Notes: generated by a model not told the origin, from the sequence alone. Shown: positions 38,342-48,049, numbered from the stretch's first letter. The stretch: 64,000 bases of DNA from Polyangia bacterium (GCA_030424595.1 JAUHWG010000006.1:186001-250000); one strand, 5' to 3'. Translations and numbers: made by a program.

Positions 38342-39487
38342 ATGGACTTCTCACTCTCAGACGACCACGAAGCGCTTGTCCGGATGGTCCGCGACTTCGC
38401 CAACCGCGAGGTCCGGCCGCTCGCCGCGGAGATCGACCGTGAGCACCGCTACCCGAAGGAGCTCGTCGCGCGGATGGCCGAGCTCGGCCTGATGGGCATC
38501 GAGGTCCCGCCCGAGCTCGACGGCTCCGGCCTCGATCCGGTCGCCTACGTCCTGGCGATGGAGGAGGTCTCGACCGCCTGCGCCTCGACCGGCGTGATCA
38601 TGAGCGTCAACAACTCGCTCGTCTGCGACCCGCTGCTCAAGTTCGGCACCGACGCCCAAAAGGAGCAGTGGCTGCCGCCGCTCGCCCGCGGCGACAAGCT
38701 CGGCTGCTTCCAGCTCAGCGAGCCCAACGCCGGCTCCGACGCCGCGGCCCAGAAGACCCGGGCTGTGCGCGATGGCGACCACTTCGTGATCAACGGCGTC
38801 AAGAACTGGATCACGAACGGTCCCCAGGCCGACACCGGGATCCTCTTCGCGATGACCTCGCCGGAGAAGGGCAACCGGGGGATCACGGCGTTCATCATCG
38901 ACATGAACGCCGAGGGCGTCAGCCGCGGCCCCAAGGACGACAAGCTCGGGATCCGGGCGAGCCACTCCTGCCAGATCTTCTACACCGACCACCGGGTCTC
39001 GGCGGACCAGGTGCTCGGCGAGGTCGACGGCGGTTTCAAGGTCGCGATGTCGACCCTCGACTGCGGTCGGATCGGCATCGCCGCGCAGGCGCTCGGCATC
39101 GCCCGCGCCGCCTTTGAGGCGGCGACGGAGTACGCCTGCGACCGCAAGACCTTCGGCAAGCGGATCGCCGATCATCAGGCGATCGCCTTCATGCTCGCCG
39201 ACATGGCGACGGAGATCGACGCTGCCCGCCTCCTGACGCTGCGCGCGGCGGCCCTCAAGGGTCAGGGCAAGCGCCACTCCAAGGAGAGCGCGATGGCCAA
39301 GCTCTACGCCTCGGAGGTCGCCAACAAGGTCGCCAAGGACGCAATTCAGGTCTTCGGCGGCAACGGCTACGTCACCGAGTATCCGGTCGAGCGCCACTTC
39401 CGGGATGCTAAGATCACCGAGATTTACGAGGGGACCAGCGAGATCCAGCGGGTCGTCATCGCGGCCAACGTGATCGGCAAGCGCTGA
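38342..39487 (+). CDS. Acyl-CoA dehydrogenase, short-chain type
   Basis: 381 residues, FAD-dependent. Sequence blocks are QLSEPNAGSDAAAQKT (FAD-binding), GVKNWITNGPQADTG, the conserved LGIRASHSCQIFY and the C-terminal IYEGTSEIQR with the catalytic Glu. It oxidises or reduces butyryl-CoA-like substrates. A second acyl-CoA dehydrogenase lies about 0.7 kb downstream. No electron-transfer flavoprotein genes are in the window. Confidence 0.94.
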   Translation: MDFSLSDDHEALVRMVRDFANREVRPLAAEIDREHRYPKELVARMAELGLMGIEVPPELDGSGLDPVAYVLAMEEVSTACASTGVIMSVNNSLVCDPLLKFGTDAQKEQWLPPLARGDKLGCFQLSEPNAGSDAAAQKTRAVRDGDHFVINGVKNWITNGPQADTGILFAMTSPEKGNRGITAFIIDMNAEGVSRGPKDDKLGIRASHSCQIFYTDHRVSADQVLGEVDGGFKVAMSTLDCGRIGIAAQALGIARAAFEAATEYACDRKTFGKRIADHQAIAFMLADMATEIDAARLLTLRAAALKGQGKRHSKESAMAKLYASEVANKVAKDAIQVFGGNGYVTEYPVERHFRDAKITEIYEGTSEIQRVVIAANVIGKR

Positions 39488-39530
39488 GCCCCGTCCCCGA
39501 AAACCTGCCCTCAGAGCCAAGGATCCCACT

Positions 39531-40058
39531 ATGCGAACCAGCACCCTGCTCATCGTCGCCTTCTCTCTCTCCGCCGGCGGCTGCGCGAAGCGCCAGCTCT
39601 CGAAGATGGACTCCGAGGAGGCCGATCTGGCCTCTCAGTATGACGGCAGCGACTACTCCGAAGACATGGTCCAGGCGGACAACAGCGAGGTCCACGAGGA
39701 TCAGGGCGACTCGATCTCGCCGCAGGCGCTGGCGTCGATCCAGGACACGATCACCAACGTCTATGAGCGCGACTTCGGCCGCTGCCTCCAGGAGGACATG
39801 GACGCCTACGACAACCGCTGGATCGCCGGGACCTTCACCGTCGAGTTCAAGATCAACACCGGCGGCAAGGTGATCGAGGTCAACCTGCTCGAAGAGGACA
39901 TCAAGGAGCAGCGCCTGCCGCCGGGGCAGAAAGAGGCGCGCACCGCCAAGCTCTTCGGGCCTTGCATCGAGAACGCCATCTACAAGTGGGAGTTCGAGGT
40001 GCCGCCGGAGGTCGAGTACGTCCACACCTACACCGGCAAGGTCGGCGAGGCCTTCTAG
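39531..40058 (+). CDS. Lipoprotein with AgmX/PglI-like C-terminal domain
   Basis: 175 residues. The signal ends in lipobox SAGGC-A. The mature protein starts with an acidic stretch and ends in a domain resembling the AgmX/PglI C-terminal domain of myxobacteria: FTVEFKINTGGKVIEVNLL followed by FGPCIENAIYKWEFEVP. That domain is TonB-C-like and often found in motility or envelope proteins. Its position between two acyl-CoA dehydrogenase genes is unexplained. Confidence 0.8.
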   Translation: MRTSTLLIVAFSLSAGGCAKRQLSKMDSEEADLASQYDGSDYSEDMVQADNSEVHEDQGDSISPQALASIQDTITNVYERDFGRCLQEDMDAYDNRWIAGTFTVEFKINTGGKVIEVNLLEEDIKEQRLPPGQKEARTAKLFGPCIENAIYKWEFEVPPEVEYVHTYTGKVGEAF

Positions 40059-40181
40059 CTCCGCCTTGGCCTAGGTTCAGGTCTCGGCGCGGGCTCAGGT
40101 CCTCTGCGATCCTGAACTGGTTCCTAAGTCGGGTCCTGTCACCGCCTCTTCAGGGCGAGCCCACGAGAGCGAGCGTCCCAC

Positions 40182-41342
40182 GTGCTGAGCGTTGATCCGA
40201 ACGAGTCCCAGCGGCTGATCGCCGACACTGCCCGTCAATTCGCCCAGCGGGTGTTGGCGCCGAGGGCGACGCAGCTCGACCTCGAGGGTGGATTTCCGGC
40301 GGAGAGCCTCGCCCAGGCGGCGGAGCTCGGCCTCTTGGGGATCAACGTCCCGGGGGAGCTCGGCGGGGTCGAGGCCGGCGCGGTCGCCTACGCGCTCGCG
40401 GTGATCGAGCTCGCCAAGGTCTGCGCCAGCACGACCGTCGCGATCACGGTGTCCAACATGGTCGCCGAGGTGATCGCCAAGTTCGGCACGCCGGCCCAGC
40501 GCGAGGAGCATGTCCCAGCGCTCTGCGCCGGCGAGTACATCGTCGGCGGCTTCGCCCTCTCGGAGGCGGGCGCGGGCTCCGATCCCGGCGGGATGCGGAC
40601 CCGGGCGACCAAGACCGACACGGGCTGGCGCCTGAGCGGCTCCAAGCTGTGGATCACCAGCGGCACCCACGCTGGGCTCTTCGTCGTCTGGGCCCGGACC
40701 AGCGACGAGCCCGGGGCCCGCGGGATCTCGGCGTTCCTGGTCAAGGGGGACGCCCCCGGGGTCGTCCGCGGCAAGCCAGAGCACAAGCTCGGGCAGCACG
40801 GGAGCACGACGACGCCGCTCGACTTCAACGACGTCGAGCTCGGCGAGGACGCCCTCCTGGGGGAGGTCGGTCAGGGCTTCAAGATCGCGATGATGGCCCT
40901 GGACGGCGGCCGGATCGGCATCGCCTCGCTGGCGATCGGCTGCGGTCAGGCGGCGAGCGACTACGCCGTCGGCTACGCCCGCGAGCGTCAGCAGTTCGGC
41001 GCGCCGATCTCGAGCTTCCAGGCGATCCAGTGGATGATCGCCGACTCGGCGACCGAGCTCGACGCCGCGAGGCTCCTGGTCCTTCGGGCAGCCTGGCTCA
41101 AGGAGCAGGGCAAGGTGTTCTCGCGCGAGGCGTCGATGGCCAAGCTCTACGCGAGCGAGAAGGCCTACGTCGCCTGTGACCGGGCGATCCAGGTGCTCGG
41201 AGGCTACGGTTACACCCGCGAGTTTCCGGTCGAGCGCTACCTCCGCGACGTGCGGGTGACCCGGATCTTCGAGGGGACCTCGGAGATCCAGCGGATCGTG
41301 ATCAGCCGCGATCTCCTCCGGCGGCACTCCTCGGCCTCCTAG
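40182..41342 (+). CDS. Acyl-CoA dehydrogenase
   Basis: 386 residues from GTG 40182. Blocks are FALSEAGAGSDPGGMRT, GSKLWITSGTHAG, KPEHKLGQHGSTTTPLDF and FEGTSEIQRIVISRDLL with the catalytic Glu. The two acyl-CoA dehydrogenases are homologous but differ throughout, so this is not a recent duplication. Substrate unknown; it may serve a different chain length from its neighbour. Confidence 0.93.
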   Translation: MLSVDPNESQRLIADTARQFAQRVLAPRATQLDLEGGFPAESLAQAAELGLLGINVPGELGGVEAGAVAYALAVIELAKVCASTTVAITVSNMVAEVIAKFGTPAQREEHVPALCAGEYIVGGFALSEAGAGSDPGGMRTRATKTDTGWRLSGSKLWITSGTHAGLFVVWARTSDEPGARGISAFLVKGDAPGVVRGKPEHKLGQHGSTTTPLDFNDVELGEDALLGEVGQGFKIAMMALDGGRIGIASLAIGCGQAASDYAVGYARERQQFGAPISSFQAIQWMIADSATELDAARLLVLRAAWLKEQGKVFSREASMAKLYASEKAYVACDRAIQVLGGYGYTREFPVERYLRDVRVTRIFEGTSEIQRIVISRDLLRRHSSAS

Positions 41343-41471
41343 GGCGGCCCTGATGGGGATCTCCGGCCGAGGCGCCGCTCGGCGCGCCATGATGAGTTGG
41401 CGTTGGCGGCGAAGATTCGGTATCTCGAGGGCCAGCCCCTCGTGTGGGGTCCTGGTAGGGCGAGCGAGCGT

Positions 41472-42029
41472 ATGAACCAGAATCAGAACCCCTTTCCCTT
41501 CGGCGGCGGGAACATGCCGCCGCTCGGCTTCGACCAGATGGAGAAGATGAAGAGCGCGCTTAAGCGGCGCGCGGCCTTCTTCGGGTTGGGCCTTGTGATC
41601 GTCATCGTCGCCGCCTTCCTCGAGCCGAAGGAGCTCGGCCTGCCGATCTACGCCCCGAACGTGGTGATGCTGCTCGGCGGCGCGGTCTCGTTCATGGGGC
41701 TCTTGGGGCTCTCGCGCGGGGCCGGCTGCATGGCTCAGATCGCCGGCCTCTTCTGGTTCATGGGGCTCGCCTGCGGCGTCGGCGACGGAAACCCGCTCTT
41801 CGCCTACACGATGGCCGGCGGGGCGCTCTGCTTCGCGGTCCTCGGCCTGCTCCTGCCGAAGAAGAAGAACGGCTTTCCGGGGATGGCGGGGATGCCCGGT
41901 ATGGGCGGCGGCGGCTTCCCCTTCGGTGGCGGCGGCGGCGGTGCAGCTGCGCCCAGCGGTCCTCAGCTGACGGGCAAGCGCGCGGCGAAGGATCAGATCA
42001 TCGACATCGACGCGACCGAGAAGAAGTAG
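41472..42029 (+). CDS. Small polytopic membrane protein
   Basis: 185 residues from ATG 41472 (MNQNQNPFPFGGGNMPPLGF). An upstream in-frame codon at 41397 is not supported. Four hydrophobic segments are seen, starting AAFFGLGLVIVIVAAF, and a Gly/Phe/Met-rich linker (GMPGMGGGGFPFGGGGG) precedes a charged C-terminus (DQIIDIDATEKK). No family recognised. Copy B of the dispersed hairpin element lies downstream. Confidence 0.75.
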   Translation: MNQNQNPFPFGGGNMPPLGFDQMEKMKSALKRRAAFFGLGLVIVIVAAFLEPKELGLPIYAPNVVMLLGGAVSFMGLLGLSRGAGCMAQIAGLFWFMGLACGVGDGNPLFAYTMAGGALCFAVLGLLLPKKKNGFPGMAGMPGMGGGGFPFGGGGGGAAAPSGPQLTGKRAAKDQIIDIDATEKK

Positions 42030-42177
42030 TCCGGTCCCTGTGGCCTCGGGCGAGAGGTCCGCGCTCTCGCGCTGGTGAGGTCTCTCGAGAGAGTCCGCGG
42101 AGAGGCAGGGCGGATCGATGCTCGCCCACAGGTCTCTTGCTCGCTCTTCGGCGGTTACCTCGGGCGCGAAGGTCGGG

Positions 42178-42342
42178 GTAGGGGGTGGAGGCCGAGGCGA
42201 AGGCCGGTCAAGGGGGGGACGCCACTCTCTTAGACAGGTCGGAGCGCGCGTAGGCCCCTTGTCCCAAGGGGCCTATGCGCGTCGCCCGTCCACCGGCTCG
42301 TCCTCCTGTGGAGGTGAGCTGAGGACGTAGGCTGAGCTGCTC
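42178..42342 (+). repeat. Dispersed hairpin element, copy B
   Basis: Counterpart of copy A (3466-3674), in the 446-bp gap between a plus-strand gene and the convergent beta-barrel gene. The shared blocks are GTAGGGGG (42178), AGACAGGTCGGAGCG (42232-42246), CGTCCTCCTGTGGAG (42299-42313) and GCTGAGCTGCTC (42331-42342). The hairpin at 42246-42280 has 15 base pairs and a 5-nt loop. Its stem bases differ from copy A yet the pairs are preserved, including a G-T wobble at the fifth position. I see nothing else in this gap. Confidence 0.7.
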
Positions 42343-42475
42343 TTGCACCGGTTGAGCCTCACAAGAAGATTCGGGTCCATGGCGGCGGGGCTTTTCCTCC
42401 CTGCCGGTCGCCGGTCGCCGGTGATGAGTTCACGTTCGGTAGGGGGACACGGGCGTTTGCCGCATCAGGCTGGCG

Positions 42476-43693
42476 CTAGATGCGAAAGATAAGGCCGGCC
42501 TGGGCCAGCGGGCGGAGGTTGTAGGCGGCGAAGAGGAGGTTGTCGCCGGTGCAGGGGGGGGAGTCCTCGCTGCAATAGGCGTAGACCTTCTGGTCGGCGA
42601 AGGCGTCGACGCCCACGCCGAAGTAGAGGAGCAGGGCGGGGTGAGGCTCGACGAGGAGGCGGACCCGCGGCGCGAAGCCGAGGTTGAAGAGCAGCGGGTC
42701 GTAGGTCTCGAGCGTGTGGACCGTGGTGCAGGGCTCGTCGAGGCAGTCGACGGGCGTGCGGGCGGCCAAGACGTCGAGCGAGACCCCGAATTCGGCCTCG
42801 AGGCCGACCTTCGCCGAGTCGCTGACCGACCAGAGCCCCTCGTAGCCGGCGAGGAGGGTGAAGGGGCGTCGCCGGATCTTGCCGAAGATGAGATCGTCGC
42901 CGCCGAGGGGGTGAGGCTCCAGCGAGATCGGCGAGGTGACGAGGTACGAGGCCCCGGCGTAGGCCCCTCCCGGCCAGAGGTAGGTCGCGGCGAGGTCGAG
43001 CCCGCTCTGCCAGCTCAGGGCCGGAGCGTAGCGGTTGCCGGTGTAGCCGATCATCAGGCGGAGCTGGCCGCGGGCCTCAGCTTGCGGGTTGGGGGGGGTT
43101 GTGGGGAGCGCGGGGGGCGGGGTCGCGACCTGGGGCGGGGTCTGGGTCGGCGCTGGCGCGGCTCTGCGGCCAGCTTGATCGCGGAGGAGCGAGTCGAGGG
43201 TCGAGCGGGCGATCACGGCGAGGGCGTCGAGATCCGCCAGCTCGCTCCCGCTGTTGACGGCGATCCGTCGGGTCCGGACCGTGCCGGCCTCCGGGTCGAG
43301 CGTGTAGAGAACCCGGTGCTCGCCCTCGACGTCGAGCCAGATCGCGGCCAAGGCCGCCTCCTTGAGGGTGACCGCGGTCGCATGCTCGACGCGCTCTGTG
43401 AGGGGCCCCGGGGTCGCGCTGCAGACCGCCTTGACCGTCGCCGGGAGGTCGGCGAGCTCGGCCCGGAGGGCGGTGAGGGTCCGCTCGACAGCGGCTGGCT
43501 CCGCGTCGCTCAGGCAGATCAGGACGAGCTGCGTGGGCTCCTGGGCGGGGCTCTCCCCGACGGTCTCGGGGCTCGTCGGCTCGGCTTTGGAGCGCGCTTC
43601 GGCGAGCCCCGGCGACGCGAGGCTCAGGGCGAGCATGAGCGCGGCTGCGGTGCGCGGGCCCCTACGCGGGAGATGGTCAGTGATCGAGCGCAT
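42476..43693 (-). CDS. Exported protein with predicted outer-membrane beta-barrel
   Basis: 405 residues. The N-terminal signal (RTAAALMLALSLASPGLAEA) is followed by a periplasmic alpha/beta region (LVLICLSDAEPAAVERTLTA, EHRVLYTLDPEAGTV), then a Pro-rich linker and a strand-rich C-terminal half (GQLRLMIGYTGNRYAPALSW, FTLLAGYEGLWSV, LLLYFGVGVDAFA) ending LAQAGLIFRI. This resembles the many myxobacterial barrel proteins; no function is assigned. It is divergent from the Tat-type metalloprotease gene, 63 bp apart. Confidence 0.78.
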   Translation of the reverse strand: MRSITDHLPRRGPRTAAALMLALSLASPGLAEARSKAEPTSPETVGESPAQEPTQLVLICLSDAEPAAVERTLTALRAELADLPATVKAVCSATPGPLTERVEHATAVTLKEAALAAIWLDVEGEHRVLYTLDPEAGTVRTRRIAVNSGSELADLDALAVIARSTLDSLLRDQAGRRAAPAPTQTPPQVATPPPALPTTPPNPQAEARGQLRLMIGYTGNRYAPALSWQSGLDLAATYLWPGGAYAGASYLVTSPISLEPHPLGGDDLIFGKIRRRPFTLLAGYEGLWSVSDSAKVGLEAEFGVSLDVLAARTPVDCLDEPCTTVHTLETYDPLLFNLGFAPRVRLLVEPHPALLLYFGVGVDAFADQKVYAYCSEDSPPCTGDNLLFAAYNLRPLAQAGLIFRI

Positions 43694-43756
43694 CGATGGC
43701 CTACGACCGAGTCCTGCAGGGTACCGCGAAGACCTCGGACTGCTACCCTAGGCCAG

Positions 43757-45133
43757 GTGCTGATTCGCCGGCGCAGGGTCGTTATCGCCGGAGCTGCGGC
43801 AGGGATCGCCCTCTGCGCTCGCCCCGGGGCGGTCGCGGCGGCGAGCGCTCCGAGGTTTGTCCCGGCGCAGGCGGGGTTTAGCGGCGAAGCTGCCCTGACG
43901 ATGGCGCTCTCAGGCCTCGGCGGACGGATCTCCCCCGCGGACGTCTTTGAGCTCGCAGGCGTCGATCCTGCGGAGGGGCGAGGCGCCGATGCGGAGGGGC
44001 TTGTGCGCGCCGCTCTCGCCCTGGGCGCGACGGCGAACCACTGGGCCGCCGATGTCCAGGGGGACGCGGAGCGCGGTCTCATGGCGGCGCTCGCCGATCT
44101 GGAGAGCGCCTCGGACGCGCTGCTCCTCGAGCTCGGGACCGGCGACTTTGTCGTCCTCCGCGGGCTCCGGGGGAAGCGGCTGCGGATCGATGATCCTCGG
44201 GTCGGCGCGGAGCTCTCGCTGCACCGGCGGGAGCTCGCCCGTCGCTGGCCGAAGAAGCATGGCGGGGGGCGGCAGGTCAGCGCCGTGACGCTGCGGGTGC
44301 CCCGTGAGCTGAGCGCGGCGCCAGGCAGGGGCGGGCGGATGCCGGGGTTGAAGGTGGCCCAGCGGGTCCGCGGCCTCTCGCTGGAGCTGGCCGGTCGGGG
44401 CTGGCCGGTCGCGGTCGTCGGCCCCTTCATCCTCACTGGAAACCTGAGCGAAGAGCGGCTCGGCGACTACGCAGAGTCGCTCGTGCGGATGGCGCTGGAC
44501 CGCCTCCGTCTCGACTTTTTCAGCCGCGATCCGAGCGAGCCGGTGGTCGCCTATCTCTTCGCGGACGACACCACCTATCGCCGGCACACGCGGGAGATCT
44601 TCGGCGAAGAGCCGGAGACGCCCTTCGGCTACTACGACGGGTCGAAGCGGGCGTTGGTGATGAACATCGCCACCGGCGGCGGGACGATGGTCCACGAGAT
44701 GACGCACCCGCTCCTGCGGGCGAACTTCCCGGGGGCTCGCCCTTGGCTCGACGAGGGCCTCGCGTCGCTCTTCGAGCAGTGTCGGGATCGGGACGGGCAT
44801 CTGGTGGGGATGCCGAACTGGCGGCTCCCGGGGCTTCACCACGCGCTCCGGGCGGGGATCGCCCCTACGTTTGAGAAGCTCCTCGCGAGCGACGCTGCGT
44901 CCTTTTACGGCGAGGAGCGCGGGACGAACTACGCGATGGCCCGCTACCTGCTCTACTTCTTCCAAGAGCAGGGCGTACTGGTGGATCTGTGGCGTCGCCT
45001 AGTGGCGGGCGGGGCCCAGGAGGACGGCGGCTTGCGGCTGATCGCGGCGATGGCGAGGCAGCTTGGGTATGCGGATCTGGGGGCGTTTCGGCGGGCCTGG
45101 GAGTCGTTTGTCCTCGGCGTTCGCTATCCCTGA
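43757..45133 (+). CDS. Tat-exported protein: C39-like domain lacking catalytic residues fused to HEXXH metalloprotease
   Basis: 458 residues from GTG 43757. A twin-arginine-like start (RRRRVVIAGAAAGIAL) gives export, probably by Tat. Residues about 36-155 resemble a C39 peptidase-type domain (GFSGEAALTMALSGLGGRIS, then DFVVLRG..KRLRIDDP), but the expected Cys is Ser42 and the His before FVV is Asp. The C-terminal half has the zinc motif HEMTH (residues 313-317) and a third-ligand Glu333 in WLDEGLASLFE, the gluzincin pattern. It is probably a peptidase with a non-catalytic N-terminal binding domain. The open frame upstream to 42641 is antisense to the barrel gene. Confidence 0.82.
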   Translation: MLIRRRRVVIAGAAAGIALCARPGAVAAASAPRFVPAQAGFSGEAALTMALSGLGGRISPADVFELAGVDPAEGRGADAEGLVRAALALGATANHWAADVQGDAERGLMAALADLESASDALLLELGTGDFVVLRGLRGKRLRIDDPRVGAELSLHRRELARRWPKKHGGGRQVSAVTLRVPRELSAAPGRGGRMPGLKVAQRVRGLSLELAGRGWPVAVVGPFILTGNLSEERLGDYAESLVRMALDRLRLDFFSRDPSEPVVAYLFADDTTYRRHTREIFGEEPETPFGYYDGSKRALVMNIATGGGTMVHEMTHPLLRANFPGARPWLDEGLASLFEQCRDRDGHLVGMPNWRLPGLHHALRAGIAPTFEKLLASDAASFYGEERGTNYAMARYLLYFFQEQGVLVDLWRRLVAGGAQEDGGLRLIAAMARQLGYADLGAFRRAWESFVLGVRYP

Positions 45134-45357
45134 GCGGATGCACGGGCTCGGGAGCCGTGGTGTTCCGTGAGCTCCGCGGTGGGCGGGAGAGTTGAGGTCC
45201 TCCTGTGAGGAGAAGATGAGGTCAGCGGTGAAGGAGGGCCGCGGTCGTGGGTCGCGGGTCCGCGGAGGGGTGAGCTTGGAGGGCGGACGCGGGGCCGGCG
45301 AGGTCGCTTGATTGCGGGGTATGCACGTCTTTGGCGATCAGGTACGCTTCCGCGCCC

Positions 45358-46638
45358 ATGGACGCGCAAAGCCCAGAGATCGTAGGAATTCACGGGATCG
45401 CCCACGGCGGTCAGGGCGTTGGTCGCGGTGAGGGGGAGGAGGCCGATCCGCGGGTTTGGCTGGTCAACGGGGCGCTGCCGGGCGAGCGGGTCACGGCGTA
45501 TCGCCTGCGCGAGGCGAAGAACATGATCCGCGGCGCGACCGACGAGCTCCTCACGCGATCGCCGAGCCGGGTCACGCCGCCCTGCTCCTACGCCGACAGC
45601 TGTGGCGGCTGCAACTGGCAGTACGTCGATCCTGCGGCCCAGATCGAGCTCAAGCGGGAGATCGTCAACGGCCAGCTCCGCCACCTCAACGTCGAGGTGA
45701 ACCGGGCGGTCGCGAGCCCGAAGGCGCTCGGCTACCGTCGGCGCGCGCGTCTCCACTACTCAAAGGAGACCGGCGAGTTTGAGCTCGGCTTTCGCCGCGA
45801 GCGCTCGCACTCGATCGTCGACCTCGATCACTGCATGGTCCTCGACGCTCCGCTCAACCGGGCGATGGAGCGTCTGCGGGCGGTGAGCGACATCTTGCCG
45901 AGGAGCGGCGAGGTGGTCGGTCTCAGCGACGGCAAGCGGGCGGTGCTCGGGCTCCCCGGCGTGGCGCCGAGCGAGGCGCTGGACGTCGCGATCCGCGAGC
46001 GAGCGCTCGACGAGACGCTCGTCGGGGTGGCGCTCCGCGGTCGTCGTCAGCGTCACAGCGTCGGCGTCACGTCGATGGCGATCGACGGCGGCGAGGGCCT
46101 GATCTCGATGGCCGCGGGGCCCTTCGTCTTCACCCAAGCGCAGGCCGAGCAGAACGCGCTGCTGATCCGCCACGTGATCGAAGCGGCGCGGCCGCGGGGC
46201 AAGCGGGTGCTCGAGCTCTTCGCCGGCGCCGGCAACTTCACCCGCGAGCTCGCCCGCCACGCCACCGGGATCTGGGCGCTCGACGACAACCGCGAGTCGA
46301 TCTCCTACCTCCGCGCGCTGGCCGAGGAGTGGAAGCTCCCGGTCAACGCCAAGCACGGCAAGGCGGAGAACCTCCTGCCGAAGATCGCCCGCGGCGAGTC
46401 GGGGTACGAGATCACGGTGCTCGATCCTCCGCGCCGCGGACTCGGTCGGATCGGCAGCAAGGCGATCGCCAAGATCACCAGCGAGCGGATCGTCTACGTC
46501 GCCTGTGACCCCTCGACCCTCGCCCGCGATCTCCGGGTCCTGGTGGACGGCGGCTTTAAGATCACCGACGTGTCGATCTTCGACTTCATGCCGATGACCT
46601 CGGAGATCGAGGTGGTCGCGACCCTCGAGGCTGTGTAG
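45358..46638 (+). CDS. Class I SAM-dependent RNA methyltransferase, uracil-C5 type (RumA/TrmA family)
   Basis: 426 residues from ATG 45358. The N-terminal TRAM-like region is followed by a 4Fe-4S site with CSYADSCGGC and a fourth Cys in DLDHCMVL. The SAM-binding motif is VLELFAGAGNFT, the DPPR motif is TVLDPPRRGLG, and the catalytic Cys is in VYVACDPSTLARDL. This family methylates U in 23S rRNA or tRNA; RlmD/RlmCD-like assignment is likely but not proven. holA follows after 3 nt. Confidence 0.92.
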   Translation: MDAQSPEIVGIHGIAHGGQGVGRGEGEEADPRVWLVNGALPGERVTAYRLREAKNMIRGATDELLTRSPSRVTPPCSYADSCGGCNWQYVDPAAQIELKREIVNGQLRHLNVEVNRAVASPKALGYRRRARLHYSKETGEFELGFRRERSHSIVDLDHCMVLDAPLNRAMERLRAVSDILPRSGEVVGLSDGKRAVLGLPGVAPSEALDVAIRERALDETLVGVALRGRRQRHSVGVTSMAIDGGEGLISMAAGPFVFTQAQAEQNALLIRHVIEAARPRGKRVLELFAGAGNFTRELARHATGIWALDDNRESISYLRALAEEWKLPVNAKHGKAENLLPKIARGESGYEITVLDPPRRGLGRIGSKAIAKITSERIVYVACDPSTLARDLRVLVDGGFKITDVSIFDFMPMTSEIEVVATLEAV

Positions 46639-46641
46639 GGC

Positions 46642-47742
46642 GTGGGCGATCCCGTCAAGGAGCTGACGCGGGCGATCGCCAGCGGCAAGCTCGCGCCCGT
46701 CTACCTGCTCTACGGGGACGAGCCGGCGGCGATCCGCGAGGTCGTCGACGCGATCCGCGAGGCCCTGATCCCGGCGGACGATCCGACCGCCCAGTCGATG
46801 GCGGCGTTCAACCACGAGCGCTTTGACGGCGTCGATGTGCGCTCCGCCTCGCAGGTGCTGGACGCCTGCGCCCAGGTGCCGATGCTCGCGGCGAAGCGCC
46901 TGGTCGAGCTCTCCAACCCCGACGATCTCGGCAAGGGCGGGCGGGGTGAGGATGGTGGCCCGGCGTCGACCCGCGAGAAGGCCCTCGACGCGATCGCCGA
47001 GTACATCAAGGCGCCGAGCCCGACGACGGTGCTGGTGATCACCGGCGCCTCGATCGACGGTCGCTCGAAGCTGGTGACGACGACAAAGAAGGCGAGGGGG
47101 GCCGTCGCCCAGAAGTTCGAGGCCTTCAAGCGCGACGACGACGCTCGGCAGATGGTGATCGCAGAGGCGCGGGAGCGCGGGCGATCCCTCGACGTCGAGG
47201 CGGCGCACGCCCTGATCTCCTCCGTCGGCACCGGCCGAACCGAGATCCTCGAGGGGCTCGATCGGGTGATCCTCTACGCGGGCGACCGGACGCGCCTCGG
47301 GGTCGCCGATGTCCACGCGGTGGTCGCCCAGACCCGCGAGGTCGACATCTTCGCGATCACCGACGCGGTCGGGCGCGGCGATCACCGGGACGCGCTCTCG
47401 CTCCTCGCCCAGATCTTCGCCGCCGGGGAGAAGGACACCGGGTTGGCGCACAGGCTCTTCGCGCTGCTGACCCGGCAGATCCGCCTGGTGATGAGCGCCA
47501 AGGCGAACGAGGGGCGCTACGCCCAGGTCGCCGACGTCCCGTCCTTCCTGGTCCGCAAGATCGAGTCGCAGGCGCAGGGGTTCTCGATGGAGCGCCTACG
47601 GGCGGCCTACGCCGGCCTCGCCCGCCTCGACTACGACCTGAAGGGCGGCTCGCACATCGCCTATGCGTCGCCCTACTTGGCGCTCCAGCGCTGGATCCTG
47701 GAGACCTGCGGGGCCCTCCCCGGGGTCGACGCCCGGCGCTAG
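46642..47742 (+). CDS. holA: DNA polymerase III delta subunit
   Basis: 366 residues. It begins APVYLLYGDEPAAIREVVDA and continues with the family pattern PMLAAKRLVELSNPDDL, TVLVITGASIDGRSKL and FAITDAVGRGDHRDALSLLAQ. HolA loads the sliding clamp within the clamp-loader complex. It lies 3 nt after the methyltransferase gene and is probably cotranscribed. Confidence 0.93.
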   Translation: MGDPVKELTRAIASGKLAPVYLLYGDEPAAIREVVDAIREALIPADDPTAQSMAAFNHERFDGVDVRSASQVLDACAQVPMLAAKRLVELSNPDDLGKGGRGEDGGPASTREKALDAIAEYIKAPSPTTVLVITGASIDGRSKLVTTTKKARGAVAQKFEAFKRDDDARQMVIAEARERGRSLDVEAAHALISSVGTGRTEILEGLDRVILYAGDRTRLGVADVHAVVAQTREVDIFAITDAVGRGDHRDALSLLAQIFAAGEKDTGLAHRLFALLTRQIRLVMSAKANEGRYAQVADVPSFLVRKIESQAQGFSMERLRAAYAGLARLDYDLKGGSHIAYASPYLALQRWILETCGALPGVDARR

Positions 47743-47993
47743 CGGGCCGCGAGAGGCCCCTGTGCTCGCGCCGCGGGCCCCGTCAGGGCCCTGGCGAGAG
47801 TCCCGCGCGCTCGCGGAGCGGCTTCGTCGCCTGGTCGACGCTGAGCGGGCCAGCGATGGCTCCTCGGGAGCGTGCGTTTGGGGGGCCTCGCTGTGCGCGG
47901 TGTCATCCGGGGGGCTGGGGCCCGCCGTGGGCCTCCTGCCGCGGCGCTGCTGGCCGAGGTGCGGGCGGTCGCCGGGCGCGACGTAGGAAGTAC

Positions 47994-48049
47994 GCACGAC
48001 GGAGGATGCACGACGGAGGATGCACTACGACGGATGCACTACGACGGAG
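47994..48049 (+). repeat. Four tandem 14-bp repeats
   Basis: Units 1 and 2 are GCACGACGGAGGAT; units 3 and 4 are GCACTACGACGGAT and GCACTACGACGGAG. The arrangement looks like stepwise slippage in the intergenic gap downstream of holA. There are no spacers and no dyad symmetry. Confidence 0.9.
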
